A stretch of 64,000 nucleotides of DNA from contig CAZXQG010000011.1 of assembly GCA_964642725.1 (NCBI GenBank), positions 15,094-79,093 of the forward strand, in the 5' to 3' direction. This document shows positions 17,913-26,794 of this stretch, one piece after another. Under the pieces are notes generated by a model. That model did not search any database, was not told the origin of the DNA, and saw only the letters and a program-made list of their open reading frames with translations. A program made the translations under genes and the position numbers. This DNA comes from JAGVPT01 sp964642725 (GTDB taxonomy: Bacteria; Bacteroidota; Ignavibacteria; UBA10030; UBA8401). Each line of letters starts with the position of its first letter. Position 1 is the first letter of the stretch.

Positions 17913-18914
17913 TTGTCGCAAACGTATAAAAAAGCCGGTGTAAATATTGCTGCGGGTGAAGCGGTTGTTGAGAGGATTAAGCGCAGCGTTCGTTCTACAT
18001 TTACTAAGAACGTTTTGGCGGATATCGGTTCATTCGGAGCGTTTTACAGGGCATCGTTTGCGGGCATCAAAGACCCGGTGCTCGTTTCCAGCGTTGACGG
18101 GGTCGGCACAAAGCTCAAAATTGCGTTTGCATTGAAGCGGTTTGATACCATCGGACAAGACCTGGTCAATCATTGCGTCAACGACATCGCCGTCTGCGGA
18201 GCGAAGCCTCTTTATTTCATGGATTATTTCGCCGCGGGAAGGCTTTCGCCGAAAGTGGCTGAGGAAGTCATTTCGGGTTTTGTAAAGGCGTGTAAACAAA
18301 ACTCTTGCTCGATTATTGGGGGGGAGACTGCCGAAATGCCGGGGATGTACCGGGACGGAGAGTTTGACATAGCTGGAATGATTGTCGGAGTTGTAGAAAA
18401 AAAGAAAATTATTGACGGAGGGCGAATCAAAGCAGGAGACGTTCTTATCGGACTTCCATCGGCGGGTCTGCATACGAACGGTTATTCTCTTGCGCGAAAG
18501 GTTCTTCTTCCCCGCTTTGGCCTCCACAAATTCTTCGCGGAACTGGATGGACCTCTCGGCGACGCACTTCTTGCGGTACATCGTTCGTATCTCTCGCCGA
18601 TCCGATCGCTGCTGTCCAAAGATATTGTGAGGGGAATGTCCCACATCACCGGCGGCGGGATAGTGGGCAACACGAAGCGAGTTATACCGAAAGGCTTGCG
18701 GGTTTCGGTCGAATGGGATTCATGGGAGCGGCCGTCGATTTTTTCCCTGATACAAAACAGAGGAAAAGTGCCCGAACACGATATGCGTAAGACTTTCAAT
18801 TTGGGTATCGGACTTATTTTCATCGTTTCACGACAAAAGGCAGATTGGGCATTACACGTTTTGAGGCAACTAAACGAAAGGCCGCTCGTAATAGGTGATG
18901 TGGTTAAGGACTAA
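17913..18914 (+). CDS. purM: Phosphoribosylformylglycinamidine cyclo-ligase
   Basis: PurM catalyses the fifth step of purine synthesis, closing FGAM to aminoimidazole ribotide with ATP. I choose the TTG at 17913 because AAAGGAAGA lies immediately upstream and the protein then begins SQTYKKAGVNIAAGEA, a standard PurM start; a TTG at 17883 would add ten residues. Motifs: SVDGVGTKLKIAF, NDIAVCGAKPLYFMDYFA, GGETAEMPGMY, GLHTNGYSLARKV and HITGGGI. Length (333 residues) is normal. It is alone in its transcript, divergent from the FAH gene, and no other pur gene is near. Confidence 0.95.
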   Translation: MSQTYKKAGVNIAAGEAVVERIKRSVRSTFTKNVLADIGSFGAFYRASFAGIKDPVLVSSVDGVGTKLKIAFALKRFDTIGQDLVNHCVNDIAVCGAKPLYFMDYFAAGRLSPKVAEEVISGFVKACKQNSCSIIGGETAEMPGMYRDGEFDIAGMIVGVVEKKKIIDGGRIKAGDVLIGLPSAGLHTNGYSLARKVLLPRFGLHKFFAELDGPLGDALLAVHRSYLSPIRSLLSKDIVRGMSHITGGGIVGNTKRVIPKGLRVSVEWDSWERPSIFSLIQNRGKVPEHDMRKTFNLGIGLIFIVSRQKADWALHVLRQLNERPLVIGDVVKD

Positions 18915-18975
18915 ATTACACGAATAGATTACATCCGAGATCAATATGTTGTTTTTAGGAGTGCACTGTGATGAA

Positions 18976-18996
18976 AATAGTAGGACAAGTACTATT
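18976..18996. promoter_or_regulatory. 7-bp inverted repeat upstream of GAF kinase
   Basis: AATAGTA and TACTATT form perfect 7-bp arms separated by 7 bases, about 20 bp before the kinase start. It could be an operator or chance; nothing else supports it. The kinase itself has a good ribosome-binding site (AAAGG) further downstream. Confidence 0.3.
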
Positions 18997-19017
18997 CTTT
19001 CGGACCTGAAAGGCTAA

Positions 19018-20826
19018 ATGGTAAAAGAAATGGCATCTGATTGGCAGTCTCCTAATAATTTAGAGTTGCCAAAAGAAGAACTGCGAAGCCGGCTTCTTGA
19101 GGCTCAGGGTTTTTCAAAAAAAATTAGTACTCTGAATGAAATTTCCCTCAAGATTGATGAGACAACTTCCCGCGATCAAATCTTAGAGGTTCTTCGAGCC
19201 GAACTCTCATGGCTTATCGAAGGAGAATGCGTTTTCATTTGTCTGCTCAACAGGAATAAATCGCATTATAGCATTAACACGCTCAGCCGCGTTGCCGATT
19301 CCCTCGATATCAATCACGAATTGTTTTCCATCGAGGCCGGCATGCCGGGGTGGACTATTCAGAACAAGGCGGGGATTTTTGTGGATATCGAGTCTGCTCC
19401 GGCTTTCAGCCCTATGCTTGAAGAGAAGTTTGTTGACGTTGGAATTAAATCGTTGTTGATCGTTCCCCTGCGGACGAGCACTGATGTAATAGGTTCGATC
19501 GGTTTTGGATCGGCGAAGCTCAGCGCGTACAGCCAACCGGACATGTGGCTTGCACAGCTGCTCAGCTTCCATATTGCAACGGCACTGCGGCACACAGAAA
19601 TGTTTGACAATGCGCAAAAACGGTTGGCTCAAATCGAACTGGTGAACCGTATTGCTGGCCGGCTGACATCAACGCTGGATCTCGACAAGATGCTGGAATT
19701 TGCGGCCGAAGCGATCCAAAATGACTTTACGTATTTCGACGTCACGATTTTTATGACGGATAGTGAGACAAAGGATTTGGTGCTCGTTGCCCATTCGGGG
19801 AATTATGTTGATTTTCTTCCTCATGGGTATCGTCAAAAAGCAGGGCATGGTATAGTCGGGTGGGTTGGAAAGTACGGTGAAAGAATACTCGCGAACGACG
19901 TTTCCATCGAGAACAGGTATTTGTCATTTGAATATCATAACACGAGTTCGGAGCTGGCCATCCCGATAAAAGTCGGAATGGAAGTGGTGGGGGTTCTCAA
20001 CGTCGAAGATACCAAATTACATGCGTTTGATGAGACAGACGTCATTGTCTTAAGCACATTGTGCGACCAATTGGGGAGCGCCATTCACAACGCTACCCTC
20101 TACAATGAAGTCATAGACTCGAACAAAAAGCTGCTCGAATTGGACAAACTGAAATCCGACTTCGTTGGCATTGTCTCCCACGATTTTCGGACGCCGCTGT
20201 CGAGCATCATGCTTGCCGCAAAATCTCTCATCAAAAAAGAATACGTTGCCACAAACCAGCATTTTAAAGAATACCTTGGCATTATCATCGACCAGGCGAC
20301 GAAGCTCAGCCAGCTTGCCGAAGACACATTGACGATCACCAAAATGGAGTCGGGCCAGCTCAGCTACTATTTCAAACTGGTGAACATTGAAACGCTTGTC
20401 AAAGAAGCCGTGTCGATGGTGAAATTCTCTAACCGGCACCAGCTCCAGTACAATATCGAGCTCGATGCATCGTTCGTCAAAGGAGACCAGAGCAAACTGC
20501 GCCAGGTCTTGTTGAACCTCGTCTCCAACGCCGTAAAATATTCACCGCGCGGAGGGATGATCGAAATTTCGGTTATCAACCACGGTTCGGAAGAGATATT
20601 GCTTTCCGTGAAAGACAATGGTATCGGCATCCCGGAAAATCAATTGGCGAGATTATTCAAAAAATTTTCCCGCGTTGATTCTGCCGAGGTCAGCAATATA
20701 AAAGGCTCGGGGCTCGGATTGTGGATCAGCCGTGAGATCATCAAGGCGCATGGCGGAAAAATCTGGGTGGAGAGCGAAGTCGGCGTCGGAAGTTCGTTCA
20801 TGTTCACGCTCAAAAAAGGGAATTAA
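19018..20826 (+). CDS. Soluble GAF-GAF sensor histidine kinase
   Basis: A 602-residue cytoplasmic sensor kinase with no membrane segment. Two GAF domains can be seen, at about residues 45-190 and 210-350, both ending in typical LxVPL/IPIKVG...GVLNVED strands. A HisKA dimerisation domain follows with the phosphoacceptor His388 in VSHDFRTPLSS. The ATPase domain has the N box (LVSNAVKYSP), G1 (DNGIGIP), F (LFKKFSR) and G2 (GSGLGLW) motifs. AAAGG sits a few bases before the ATG. There is no response regulator beside it, so its partner is unknown; the regulator at 40.5 kb has its own kinase. It converges on a small lipoprotein gene. Confidence 0.9.
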   Translation: MVKEMASDWQSPNNLELPKEELRSRLLEAQGFSKKISTLNEISLKIDETTSRDQILEVLRAELSWLIEGECVFICLLNRNKSHYSINTLSRVADSLDINHELFSIEAGMPGWTIQNKAGIFVDIESAPAFSPMLEEKFVDVGIKSLLIVPLRTSTDVIGSIGFGSAKLSAYSQPDMWLAQLLSFHIATALRHTEMFDNAQKRLAQIELVNRIAGRLTSTLDLDKMLEFAAEAIQNDFTYFDVTIFMTDSETKDLVLVAHSGNYVDFLPHGYRQKAGHGIVGWVGKYGERILANDVSIENRYLSFEYHNTSSELAIPIKVGMEVVGVLNVEDTKLHAFDETDVIVLSTLCDQLGSAIHNATLYNEVIDSNKKLLELDKLKSDFVGIVSHDFRTPLSSIMLAAKSLIKKEYVATNQHFKEYLGIIIDQATKLSQLAEDTLTITKMESGQLSYYFKLVNIETLVKEAVSMVKFSNRHQLQYNIELDASFVKGDQSKLRQVLLNLVSNAVKYSPRGGMIEISVINHGSEEILLSVKDNGIGIPENQLARLFKKFSRVDSAEVSNIKGSGLGLWISREIIKAHGGKIWVESEVGVGSSFMFTLKKGN

Positions 20827-20848
20827 CCGCTGGGGCGGTTCGTTCTGT

Positions 20849-21190
20849 TCAATGTTGCACCAGCCTGCCTGCTTTGATACTGTCGACCACCGTTGTAGTC
20901 TCGTTGAGGAATTCCCGCCACGCACCGTCGTCACGCGAAATCTCGGATATTTGCTTCTCAAAATCCTTTGCGTTTATCTTTCGAGCGACAAAAAAATCAT
21001 TTACATGCCGCCGGTACACGGAATCGGGTATGAAACCGGAAATTTTTTCCTTCTCATGCATCACGAGTAACTCTGCATACACATGCACTGCATCGCTTGA
21101 GAACTTTTTGGGTGCTGGTGTGCCGCATCCATCAAAAACCAAGAGTATGCAAAAAACAAGTTGGATGAGAAAGCAAATCTGTTTAACCAT
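20849..21190 (-). CDS. Small predicted lipoprotein of unknown function
   Basis: A 113-residue protein with a signal sequence and lipobox (VFDGC, Cys22), then a mostly helical mature part (AVHVYAELLVMHEKEK...; YRRHVNDFFVARKINAKDFEKQI). The layout, a lipoprotein of about 100 residues with two helix blocks, recalls the DUF4296-type lipoproteins of Bacteroidota, but I see no decisive motif. It is convergent with the kinase gene and divergent from efp, so it is probably expressed alone. Confidence 0.6.
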   Translation of the reverse strand: MVKQICFLIQLVFCILLVFDGCGTPAPKKFSSDAVHVYAELLVMHEKEKISGFIPDSVYRRHVNDFFVARKINAKDFEKQISEISRDDGAWREFLNETTTVVDSIKAGRLVQH

Positions 21191-21205
21191 GACGGGGTTT
21201 CCTTC

Positions 21206-21238
21206 TTGACTTTCGATGCCAATCTGACTATATTTTTG
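21206..21238 (+). promoter_or_regulatory. Candidate Bacteroidota-type promoter of efp
   Basis: TTGAC at 21206-21210 and TATTTTTG at 21231-21238 match the Bacteroidota -33 (TTG) and -7 (TAnnTTTG) elements with about 22 bases between them. The position, 78 bp before the efp start in the divergent gap, fits a promoter for the efp-acc genes. Confidence 0.4.
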
Positions 21239-21315
21239 CCGCTAAAATACGGAAACCCCATCCATTTCACAAGTTTTTGAGCATTTTTTTAAATGATTGA
21301 AGAGCTAGGATATCT

Positions 21316-21879
21316 ATGGCGACCACGTCCGATTTGAAAATAGGAACATTTTTGCGGTTTAACGGTGAACTTCATGTCCTCGAAGAGTACCAGCACCGGA
21401 CCCCGGGCAACTTACGGGCGTTTTATCAGGCGAAAATGCGCAATATCAGGAGCGGAAGGACGATGGAAAACCGATTTCGCTCCGGTGAAGAGGTTGAAAT
21501 TGTTCGGGTTGAAAGGAAACAGTACCAATATCTCTTTAATGACGGGCAAAGTTATCATTTCATGGACCAGGAGACATACGAGCAGATTCCTATTGACGAA
21601 AGAATTCTCGGCACAGGCGCGAAATTCTTGAAAGAGGGTCTTACGGTTGAAGTAATGTTCGACGGGAGTGATCCGGTTGGTGCCGAGCTTCCGTTTAATG
21701 TGGAATTGAAAATTGTCGAAACCGTTCCCGGAGTCCGCGGAGACACGGCGAACCCCGGCACCAAGCCGGCCAAAGTTGAAACCGGCGCCATGGTCAATGT
21801 TCCTCTTTTTATCAGCGAAGGCGAAGTGATTCGCGTCGACACCCGCACTGGCCAATATCTCGACCGTGTGAAGCAATAA
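21316..21879 (+). CDS. efp: Elongation factor P
   Basis: A 187-residue EF-P, which binds the ribosomal E site and relieves stalling at proline runs. The three beta domains are recognisable, ending with GTKPAKVETGAMVNVPLFI and VDTRTGQYLDRV, both diagnostic. The tip loop of domain I reads HRTPGNLRAF: the position equivalent to E. coli Lys34 is Asn32, with neither Lys nor Arg there. The same loop type occurs in Chlorobium, as I recall it, so this is probably a lineage form that works without the usual beta-lysine or rhamnose modification (inference). It heads a cluster with accB, accC and gcvH, a common bacterial neighbourhood for the first three. Confidence 0.95.
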   Translation: MATTSDLKIGTFLRFNGELHVLEEYQHRTPGNLRAFYQAKMRNIRSGRTMENRFRSGEEVEIVRVERKQYQYLFNDGQSYHFMDQETYEQIPIDERILGTGAKFLKEGLTVEVMFDGSDPVGAELPFNVELKIVETVPGVRGDTANPGTKPAKVETGAMVNVPLFISEGEVIRVDTRTGQYLDRVKQ

Positions 21880-21920
21880 TTTGCTGTCCACCAATTCATC
21901 AATATCACGATGGAGCGATA

Positions 21921-22385
21921 ATGGATTTGGCATTCGTTAAGAAGGTTTTGAAGCTGGTTGAGGAGAGCAACGTAAATGAAATCGAGCTGGAAGAAAAGGG
22001 CGTCCGGATCCGGATAACAAAGAATGCAAACAATGTCGGCGTTCTTCATCAAATGGCTTCGCCGGTACTGACGCAGCCCGTTCCAGCCGTTGCACCGTCC
22101 GTCCAGCCGACGGCTGAAGCCGCCCCTCCGATAGCGGAAAAGAAATACCATGAAGTAAAGTCCCCGATCGTCGGCACCTTTTACCGCGCTCCGGCTCCCG
22201 ACGCAAACAATTACGTTGAAGTAGGACAGAATGTCGAAGAGGGGACAGTCTTGTGCATTGTTGAAGCGATGAAACTGATGAACGAGATCGAGTCCGACAG
22301 CTCGGGGAAAATTGTGAAGATTTGTGTCGAGAACGGTAAGCCAGTCGAATATAACCAGGTGCTCTTCCTCGTCGAAGCCGCCTGA
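21921..22385 (+). CDS. accB: Acetyl-CoA carboxylase biotin carboxyl carrier protein
   Basis: A 154-residue BCCP, the carrier of carboxybiotin in the first step of fatty-acid synthesis. The N-terminal part (MDLAFVKKVLKLVEESNVN, then a short strand region) leads to a Pro/Ala-rich linker near residues 50-70. The biotinyl domain runs from VKSPIVGTFYRAPAP to the end and carries the biotinylated lysine in VEAMKLMNEI. The length is normal. It lies 41 bp after efp and 71 bp before accC, its enzymatic partner. Confidence 0.95.
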   Translation: MDLAFVKKVLKLVEESNVNEIELEEKGVRIRITKNANNVGVLHQMASPVLTQPVPAVAPSVQPTAEAAPPIAEKKYHEVKSPIVGTFYRAPAPDANNYVEVGQNVEEGTVLCIVEAMKLMNEIESDSSGKIVKICVENGKPVEYNQVLFLVEAA

Positions 22386-22456
22386 TGTTCTTCCCGCTCT
22401 GCTCTTTCGTGATATGGATTTTCATTCTCAAAACAAGCCATCGGTGAATTCCGGAA

Positions 22457-23803
22457 ATGCGTTTGTTTAAAAAAATTCTTATTGCAAACAGAGGCGAGAT
22501 TGCCCTCCGCATCATTCGCGCCTGCCGTGAACTCGGCATCTCGACCGTTGCCGTTTTCTCGGAGGCGGACCGGGAATCGCTGCATGTACGATTTGCCGAT
22601 GAAGCAATTTGTATCGGCCCCGCGGCGAGCAAAGAAAGCTATCTCAACATTCCGCGCATTCTTGCCGCAGCCGAGGTCACCAGCGCTGACGCTATTCATC
22701 CGGGGTACGGGTTTTTGGCGGAGAACGCTCAATTCTCCGAAATCTGTTTGACCTCCGGTCTGCAATTCATCGGACCGAAGCCGGAGATGATCACAGCGAT
22801 GGGGGACAAATCGCTTGCAAAGGAAACGATGAAAAAAGCGGGAGTGCCCATTGTCCCCGGGAGCGACGGAGTCGTGAAAGACGTCGAAGATGCAAAACGT
22901 CTTGCGAATGAGATCGGGATGCCGGTCATCATTAAAGCATCGGCGGGCGGCGGCGGAAGAGGCATGCGCATCGTTCGTTCCGAGAATGAGGTCGAGAATG
23001 CATTTCAGACTGCGCGCCACGAAGCCGAGTCGGCATTCGGCAATGCCGATGTCTACATGGAAAAATATCTTGAAGAACCGCGCCACATCGAAATTCAAGT
23101 GCTCGGAGATTCGTACGGTAACGTCATTCACCTCGGCGAACGGGATTGTTCCATACAGCGCCGTCATCAAAAACTGATCGAAGAGTCTCCTTCCCCGGCC
23201 GTCAACGCAGAGCTGCGTGAGAGGATGGGAGCCGCTGCTGTCAAAGGCGCGAAGAGCGTAAAGTACCTCGGTGCCGGAACAATAGAATTCCTCCTCGACA
23301 AAACAGGGAATTTCTATTTTATGGAAATGAACACCAGAATCCAGGTCGAACATCCCGTAACTGAATTTGTCACAGGTATCGACCTGATCAAAGCGCAGAT
23401 TGAGATTGCCGCGGGGAAAAGACTGAGCAGCAAGAAAATCAAATTCCATGGGCATGCGATTGAGTGCCGCATCAACGCTGAGGATCCCGACCACGATTTC
23501 CGGCCGTCGCCGGGAAAGATCACGAGTTTACATTTTGGCGGCGGCCCCGGCATCCGTATCGACTCCCACATTTATGCCGGCTACCAGATTCCGCCGTATT
23601 ACGATTCTCTCGTCGCCAAGCTCATCGTTCATGCCAACACACGCGATGAGGCGATTACGAAAATGGAATATGCTCTCGAAGAATGCATTATCGAGGGGAT
23701 CCACACGACCATTCCTTTTCAACAAAAGGTCATGCAGAACGAGAAATTCCGCAGCGGGATTTTTGATACAAAATTCATCGACACATTCAACATAGGCGAC
23801 TAA
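22457..23803 (+). CDS. accC: Acetyl-CoA carboxylase biotin carboxylase subunit
   Basis: A 448-residue ATP-grasp enzyme that carboxylates the biotin on BCCP with bicarbonate and ATP. It opens with MRLFKKILIANRGEIALRII. ATP-grasp features include the glycine-rich loop SAGGGGRGMRI, HIEIQVLGD, GTIEFLLD and the catalytic MNTRIQVEHPVTEFVTGIDL. The end is normal for the family. It follows accB closely and shares its transcript; the carboxyltransferase subunits accA and accD are not in the window. Confidence 0.97.
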   Translation: MRLFKKILIANRGEIALRIIRACRELGISTVAVFSEADRESLHVRFADEAICIGPAASKESYLNIPRILAAAEVTSADAIHPGYGFLAENAQFSEICLTSGLQFIGPKPEMITAMGDKSLAKETMKKAGVPIVPGSDGVVKDVEDAKRLANEIGMPVIIKASAGGGGRGMRIVRSENEVENAFQTARHEAESAFGNADVYMEKYLEEPRHIEIQVLGDSYGNVIHLGERDCSIQRRHQKLIEESPSPAVNAELRERMGAAAVKGAKSVKYLGAGTIEFLLDKTGNFYFMEMNTRIQVEHPVTEFVTGIDLIKAQIEIAAGKRLSSKKIKFHGHAIECRINAEDPDHDFRPSPGKITSLHFGGGPGIRIDSHIYAGYQIPPYYDSLVAKLIVHANTRDEAITKMEYALEECIIEGIHTTIPFQQKVMQNEKFRSGIFDTKFIDTFNIGD

Positions 23804-23842
23804 GGCTCTTTGGTCTGTTGACATCGAGAGAGAAAGGTGAAT

Positions 23843-24223
23843 ATGAATTTTCCTGAAAAACTAAAATACACAAAAGATCATGAATGGATCCGCGTTGAAG
23901 GTAGTGCCGGGTTCATCGGCATTACCGACTACGCGCAGGGAGAGCTGGGAGATATCGTGTTCGTGGAATTGCCGGCAGCCGGAAAAAGAGTGGAGCACAG
24001 CCAGGCGTTTGGGACGGTTGAAGCGGTGAAAGCCGTCTCCGACCTCTATTCTCCCGTCACGGGCGAAGTATTGGAAGTAAACAAGAAAATACACGACTCG
24101 CCCGAACTCGTGAACAAAGATCCGTATGAACAGGGCTGGATGATCAAGGTGAAGATTGAAAAACCGGCCGAGCTCGATTTGTTGCTGGACGTTGAAGCGT
24201 ACAAAAAGCTGGTTGCAAAATAG
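23843..24223 (+). CDS. gcvH: Glycine cleavage system H protein
   Basis: A 126-residue lipoyl carrier protein that shuttles the aminomethyl group between the P, T and L proteins of glycine cleavage. The start is the ATG at 23843 with AGAAAGGTG just before it; a GTG six bases upstream is less likely. The lipoyl-lysine loop is FGTVEAVKAVSDLYSP, and KYTKDHEWI, YAQGELGDIVFVELP and INKIHDSPELVNKDPY-like segments are typical. It lies 39 bp after accC. None of gcvP, gcvT or lpd is near; H proteins can also serve lipoate assembly, which would explain a solo gene beside fatty-acid genes (inference). Confidence 0.95.
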   Translation: MNFPEKLKYTKDHEWIRVEGSAGFIGITDYAQGELGDIVFVELPAAGKRVEHSQAFGTVEAVKAVSDLYSPVTGEVLEVNKKIHDSPELVNKDPYEQGWMIKVKIEKPAELDLLLDVEAYKKLVAK

Positions 24224-24379
24224 TTTTGTGAACTTGGGGCATCTGCTTCATCCGATCAAGAGAACATTCTTCGTTGGCGGTGTCATTGTTCGATTTTGAA
24301 TATGACACTCACTCCGAATCTCTTCCACATGCGATAGGATCAACTCCCGATACATTTTTTCTGATTTGGCGTTCTTAGC

Positions 24380-24422
24380 GTCCTTGGCGGTCAAAAGAAA
24401 AACCGCTGAGGTCGCCAAGGAC
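24380..24422. repeat. Intergenic inverted repeat with GTCCTTGGCG/CGCCAAGGAC arms
   Basis: Perfect 10-bp arms flank a 23-bp centre containing AAAAGAAAAACCGC, between gcvH and era. The wording (TTAGCGTCCTTGGCGGT) is like dispersed intergenic repeats common in draft genomes of this kind. There is no T tract, so it is not a standard terminator. Confidence 0.5.
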
Positions 24423-24484
24423 ACAAAATGTTAACCCGCCCGTCATTGAAACTCTTTCCATTTATAGGTATATTGACGGAAGAA

Positions 24485-25393
24485 ATGGAAACGAAAACCC
24501 ACAAAGCCGGATACGTTGCCTTGGTCGGCGAGCCCAATGTCGGCAAGTCGACGCTGATGAACACACTGCTGAAACAGAAGATTTCCATCGTTACCGACAA
24601 ACCTCAAACGACGCGGCATAAAATCCTCGGAATTTTAACCGGCGAGAATTACCAGATCGTGTTCCTCGATACGCCCGGAATTATCACACCGAAATACTTG
24701 CTGCAAGAAGTGATGATGCAGTACGCGTCATCGGCGCTCGATGATGCCGATGTGGTCCTGCTGCTTGTCGATGCGGAAAAGATCAAGAACAACGCCTACC
24801 AAAGGGACGAAATATCGTTCGAAAAAATACGCGGAGCGAAGAAGAAGACGTTCCTTGCGATCAACAAAATCGACCGTGTGGAGAAGGCGGAACTTCTTCC
24901 GATGATCGACAGGTTCAGCAAAGCGTTCCCGTTTGAGGAGATTCTCCCGATCTCTGCGCTTAAGGACGAAGGGACCGAAGGCCTGCTGGCAACGATTCTC
25001 CGTTATTTGCCGGAACATCCTCCGTACTATCCGGCGGACATGGTGAGCGCAGCGTCCGAAAAATTCTTCGTCGGCGAAATCATCAGGGAAAAGATTTTCG
25101 ACCAGTTTTCGCAGGAGATTCCGTATTCGACAACGGTTGACGTTATTGCGTTCAATGAGCGGGAAAAGAAAAAACACTTCATCAGCGCCGAGATTTTTGT
25201 CGAACGGCAGTCACAGAAAGGGATTCTTATCGGCAAGGGAGGCTCGGCGCTAAAATCGGTCGGCGAGAAGGCGCGAAAGGACATCGAAAAATTTCTCGGA
25301 CATTCGGTCTTTCTCGAACTCCATGTGAAAGTGAGGGAGAACTGGCGGGGAGAAGATGCCTGGCTGAGACGGCTGGGATATGAGAATAAGTAA
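24485..25393 (+). CDS. era: GTPase Era
   Basis: Era is a GTPase that binds 16S rRNA during 30S maturation. I choose the ATG at 24485 (METKTHKAGYVALVGEPNVGKST), which gives the usual distance of about 8-10 residues to the G1 loop; an ATG at 24428 would add 19 residues. G motifs: G1 GEPNVGKST, G2 region KPQTTRHKILGI, G3 DTPG, G4 NKID and G5 ISALK. The C-terminal KH domain is clear (ERQSQKGILIGKGGSALKSV). The length of 302 residues is standard. It is preceded by an intergenic inverted repeat and followed by a DUF1015 gene. Confidence 0.94.
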   Translation: METKTHKAGYVALVGEPNVGKSTLMNTLLKQKISIVTDKPQTTRHKILGILTGENYQIVFLDTPGIITPKYLLQEVMMQYASSALDDADVVLLLVDAEKIKNNAYQRDEISFEKIRGAKKKTFLAINKIDRVEKAELLPMIDRFSKAFPFEEILPISALKDEGTEGLLATILRYLPEHPPYYPADMVSAASEKFFVGEIIREKIFDQFSQEIPYSTTVDVIAFNEREKKKHFISAEIFVERQSQKGILIGKGGSALKSVGEKARKDIEKFLGHSVFLELHVKVRENWRGEDAWLRRLGYENK

Positions 25394-25513
25394 GAAGTGA
25401 AAAGTAAGTAGTGAAAAGCAAGAAGTTTAGAGAAAGCTGTTCAAAGTCTATGTCCGAGGGAAGTATCATTGAAAATTGCCATTCGTAAATCGAAAATATA
25501 ACGACAATACCTT

Positions 25514-26794
25514 ATGCCTATCATAAGACCGTTTCGCGGAATCCGGTATAATCAAACTGCCGTTGATATCAACACCGTTGTGGCTCCGCCGTACGACGTC
25601 ATTTCGCCGGAGCAGCAGAATCAGTTGTACGCCAAGGATGCACATAATATCGTGCGGTTGATTCTTGGCCGCGAAGAAGACCGGTATTCAGCTTCAGCAA
25701 AATCATTTAACGAATGGCAGGCCGGCGGCGTCCTCATGCGCGAGGCCCAACCTGCGGTATATCCGCTCGTTCAGACATTCAGAACGACGACGGGAGCCGT
25801 CATTCAGCGAAAAGGGTTCATCGCTCTTTGCCATCTCGAAGAATTTGAGAAGGGGATCGTTCTCCCTCACGAAAAGACTCTTTCGAAAGCGAAGGAAGAT
25901 CGGTTTAAACTCTTCAAGGCGACCAATTCAAATTTCAGCCAAATCTTCGGCCTGTATTCCGATGCTGCAAAAAAAGTTGACGGCCTGATCACTCCGTTAT
26001 GCTCACGACCGGCCGCGGTAGACGTGACGTTTGAAGATGTCCGAAACCAGCTTTGGGTGATCAACGACGGCCGGGAGACCGAAAAAATTGCCCAGGAAAT
26101 GCAACCGAAACAAGTGTTGATTGCGGACGGCCATCACCGCTATGAAACGGCGCTTGCATACAGGGATTTGATGAAATCTCAAAACCCAAAACATAACGGA
26201 ACGGAATTGTATAATTATGTGATGATGTTTTTCACGAATCTCGATGACGAGGGTCTCGTCATCTTCCCGACGCACCGGGTTATTCACAGCCTGCCGAAAT
26301 TTGACTGGAAGGAATTCTCAACGACAGTGCAAAAATATTTTACACTCACTGAGTTTCCTTCACCGGAGGCGATGGTAAAAGCGCTCGGGTCGCTAAAGCA
26401 GTACGCATTCGGGATCATTGTCAAAGCGGCTTCAAAGTATTGGATCGCATCCTTGCGGGACCGCGCATCGCTCGATGCGCTCATTCCTTCATCGCTGCCA
26501 GATGAAGTGAAAGACCTTGACGTCGTGCTTCTTCATTCGTATTTCCTCGGCACCGTGCTAAGCATTTCCGTTGAAGCGCAGGAGAAGAAGTTGAATATCC
26601 ATTACATCCAGAGCGTCGATGACTGCGAAAATGAAATTGTGAAGGGAGTAGCGCAGGTCGCGTTCATCGTCAACCCGACGAAGATTGACCAGGTGCGTGC
26701 CGTTGCGAAGGCCGGCCATACGATGCCGCAGAAGTCCACATTCTTTTACCCGAAACTTCTTTCCGGCCTAGTGCTCAATAAAATGGCGGACTGA
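25514..26794 (+). CDS. DUF1015-family protein
   Basis: A 426-residue cytoplasmic protein of the DUF1015 family (COG4198). Characteristic stretches are IIRPFRGIRYNQTAVDINTV near the start, VVAPPYDVISPEQQNQLY, NIVRLILGRE, HEKTLSKAKEDRFKLFKATN and the very conserved IADGHHRYETALAYRD. The biochemical function of the family is not established. The stop codon directly abuts the start of the EamA transporter gene, so the two are probably co-translated. Confidence 0.85.
   Translation: MPIIRPFRGIRYNQTAVDINTVVAPPYDVISPEQQNQLYAKDAHNIVRLILGREEDRYSASAKSFNEWQAGGVLMREAQPAVYPLVQTFRTTTGAVIQRKGFIALCHLEEFEKGIVLPHEKTLSKAKEDRFKLFKATNSNFSQIFGLYSDAAKKVDGLITPLCSRPAAVDVTFEDVRNQLWVINDGRETEKIAQEMQPKQVLIADGHHRYETALAYRDLMKSQNPKHNGTELYNYVMMFFTNLDDEGLVIFPTHRVIHSLPKFDWKEFSTTVQKYFTLTEFPSPEAMVKALGSLKQYAFGIIVKAASKYWIASLRDRASLDALIPSSLPDEVKDLDVVLLHSYFLGTVLSISVEAQEKKLNIHYIQSVDDCENEIVKGVAQVAFIVNPTKIDQVRAVAKAGHTMPQKSTFFYPKLLSGLVLNKMAD

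Noticed and set aside
22211..23494. Long minus-strand frame of 427 codons
   Set aside because: It lies wholly antisense to accC, which has all family motifs; the frame reflects codon bias of the real gene.
24380..24422. Terminator after gcvH
   Set aside because: The loop is 23 bases and no T tract follows.
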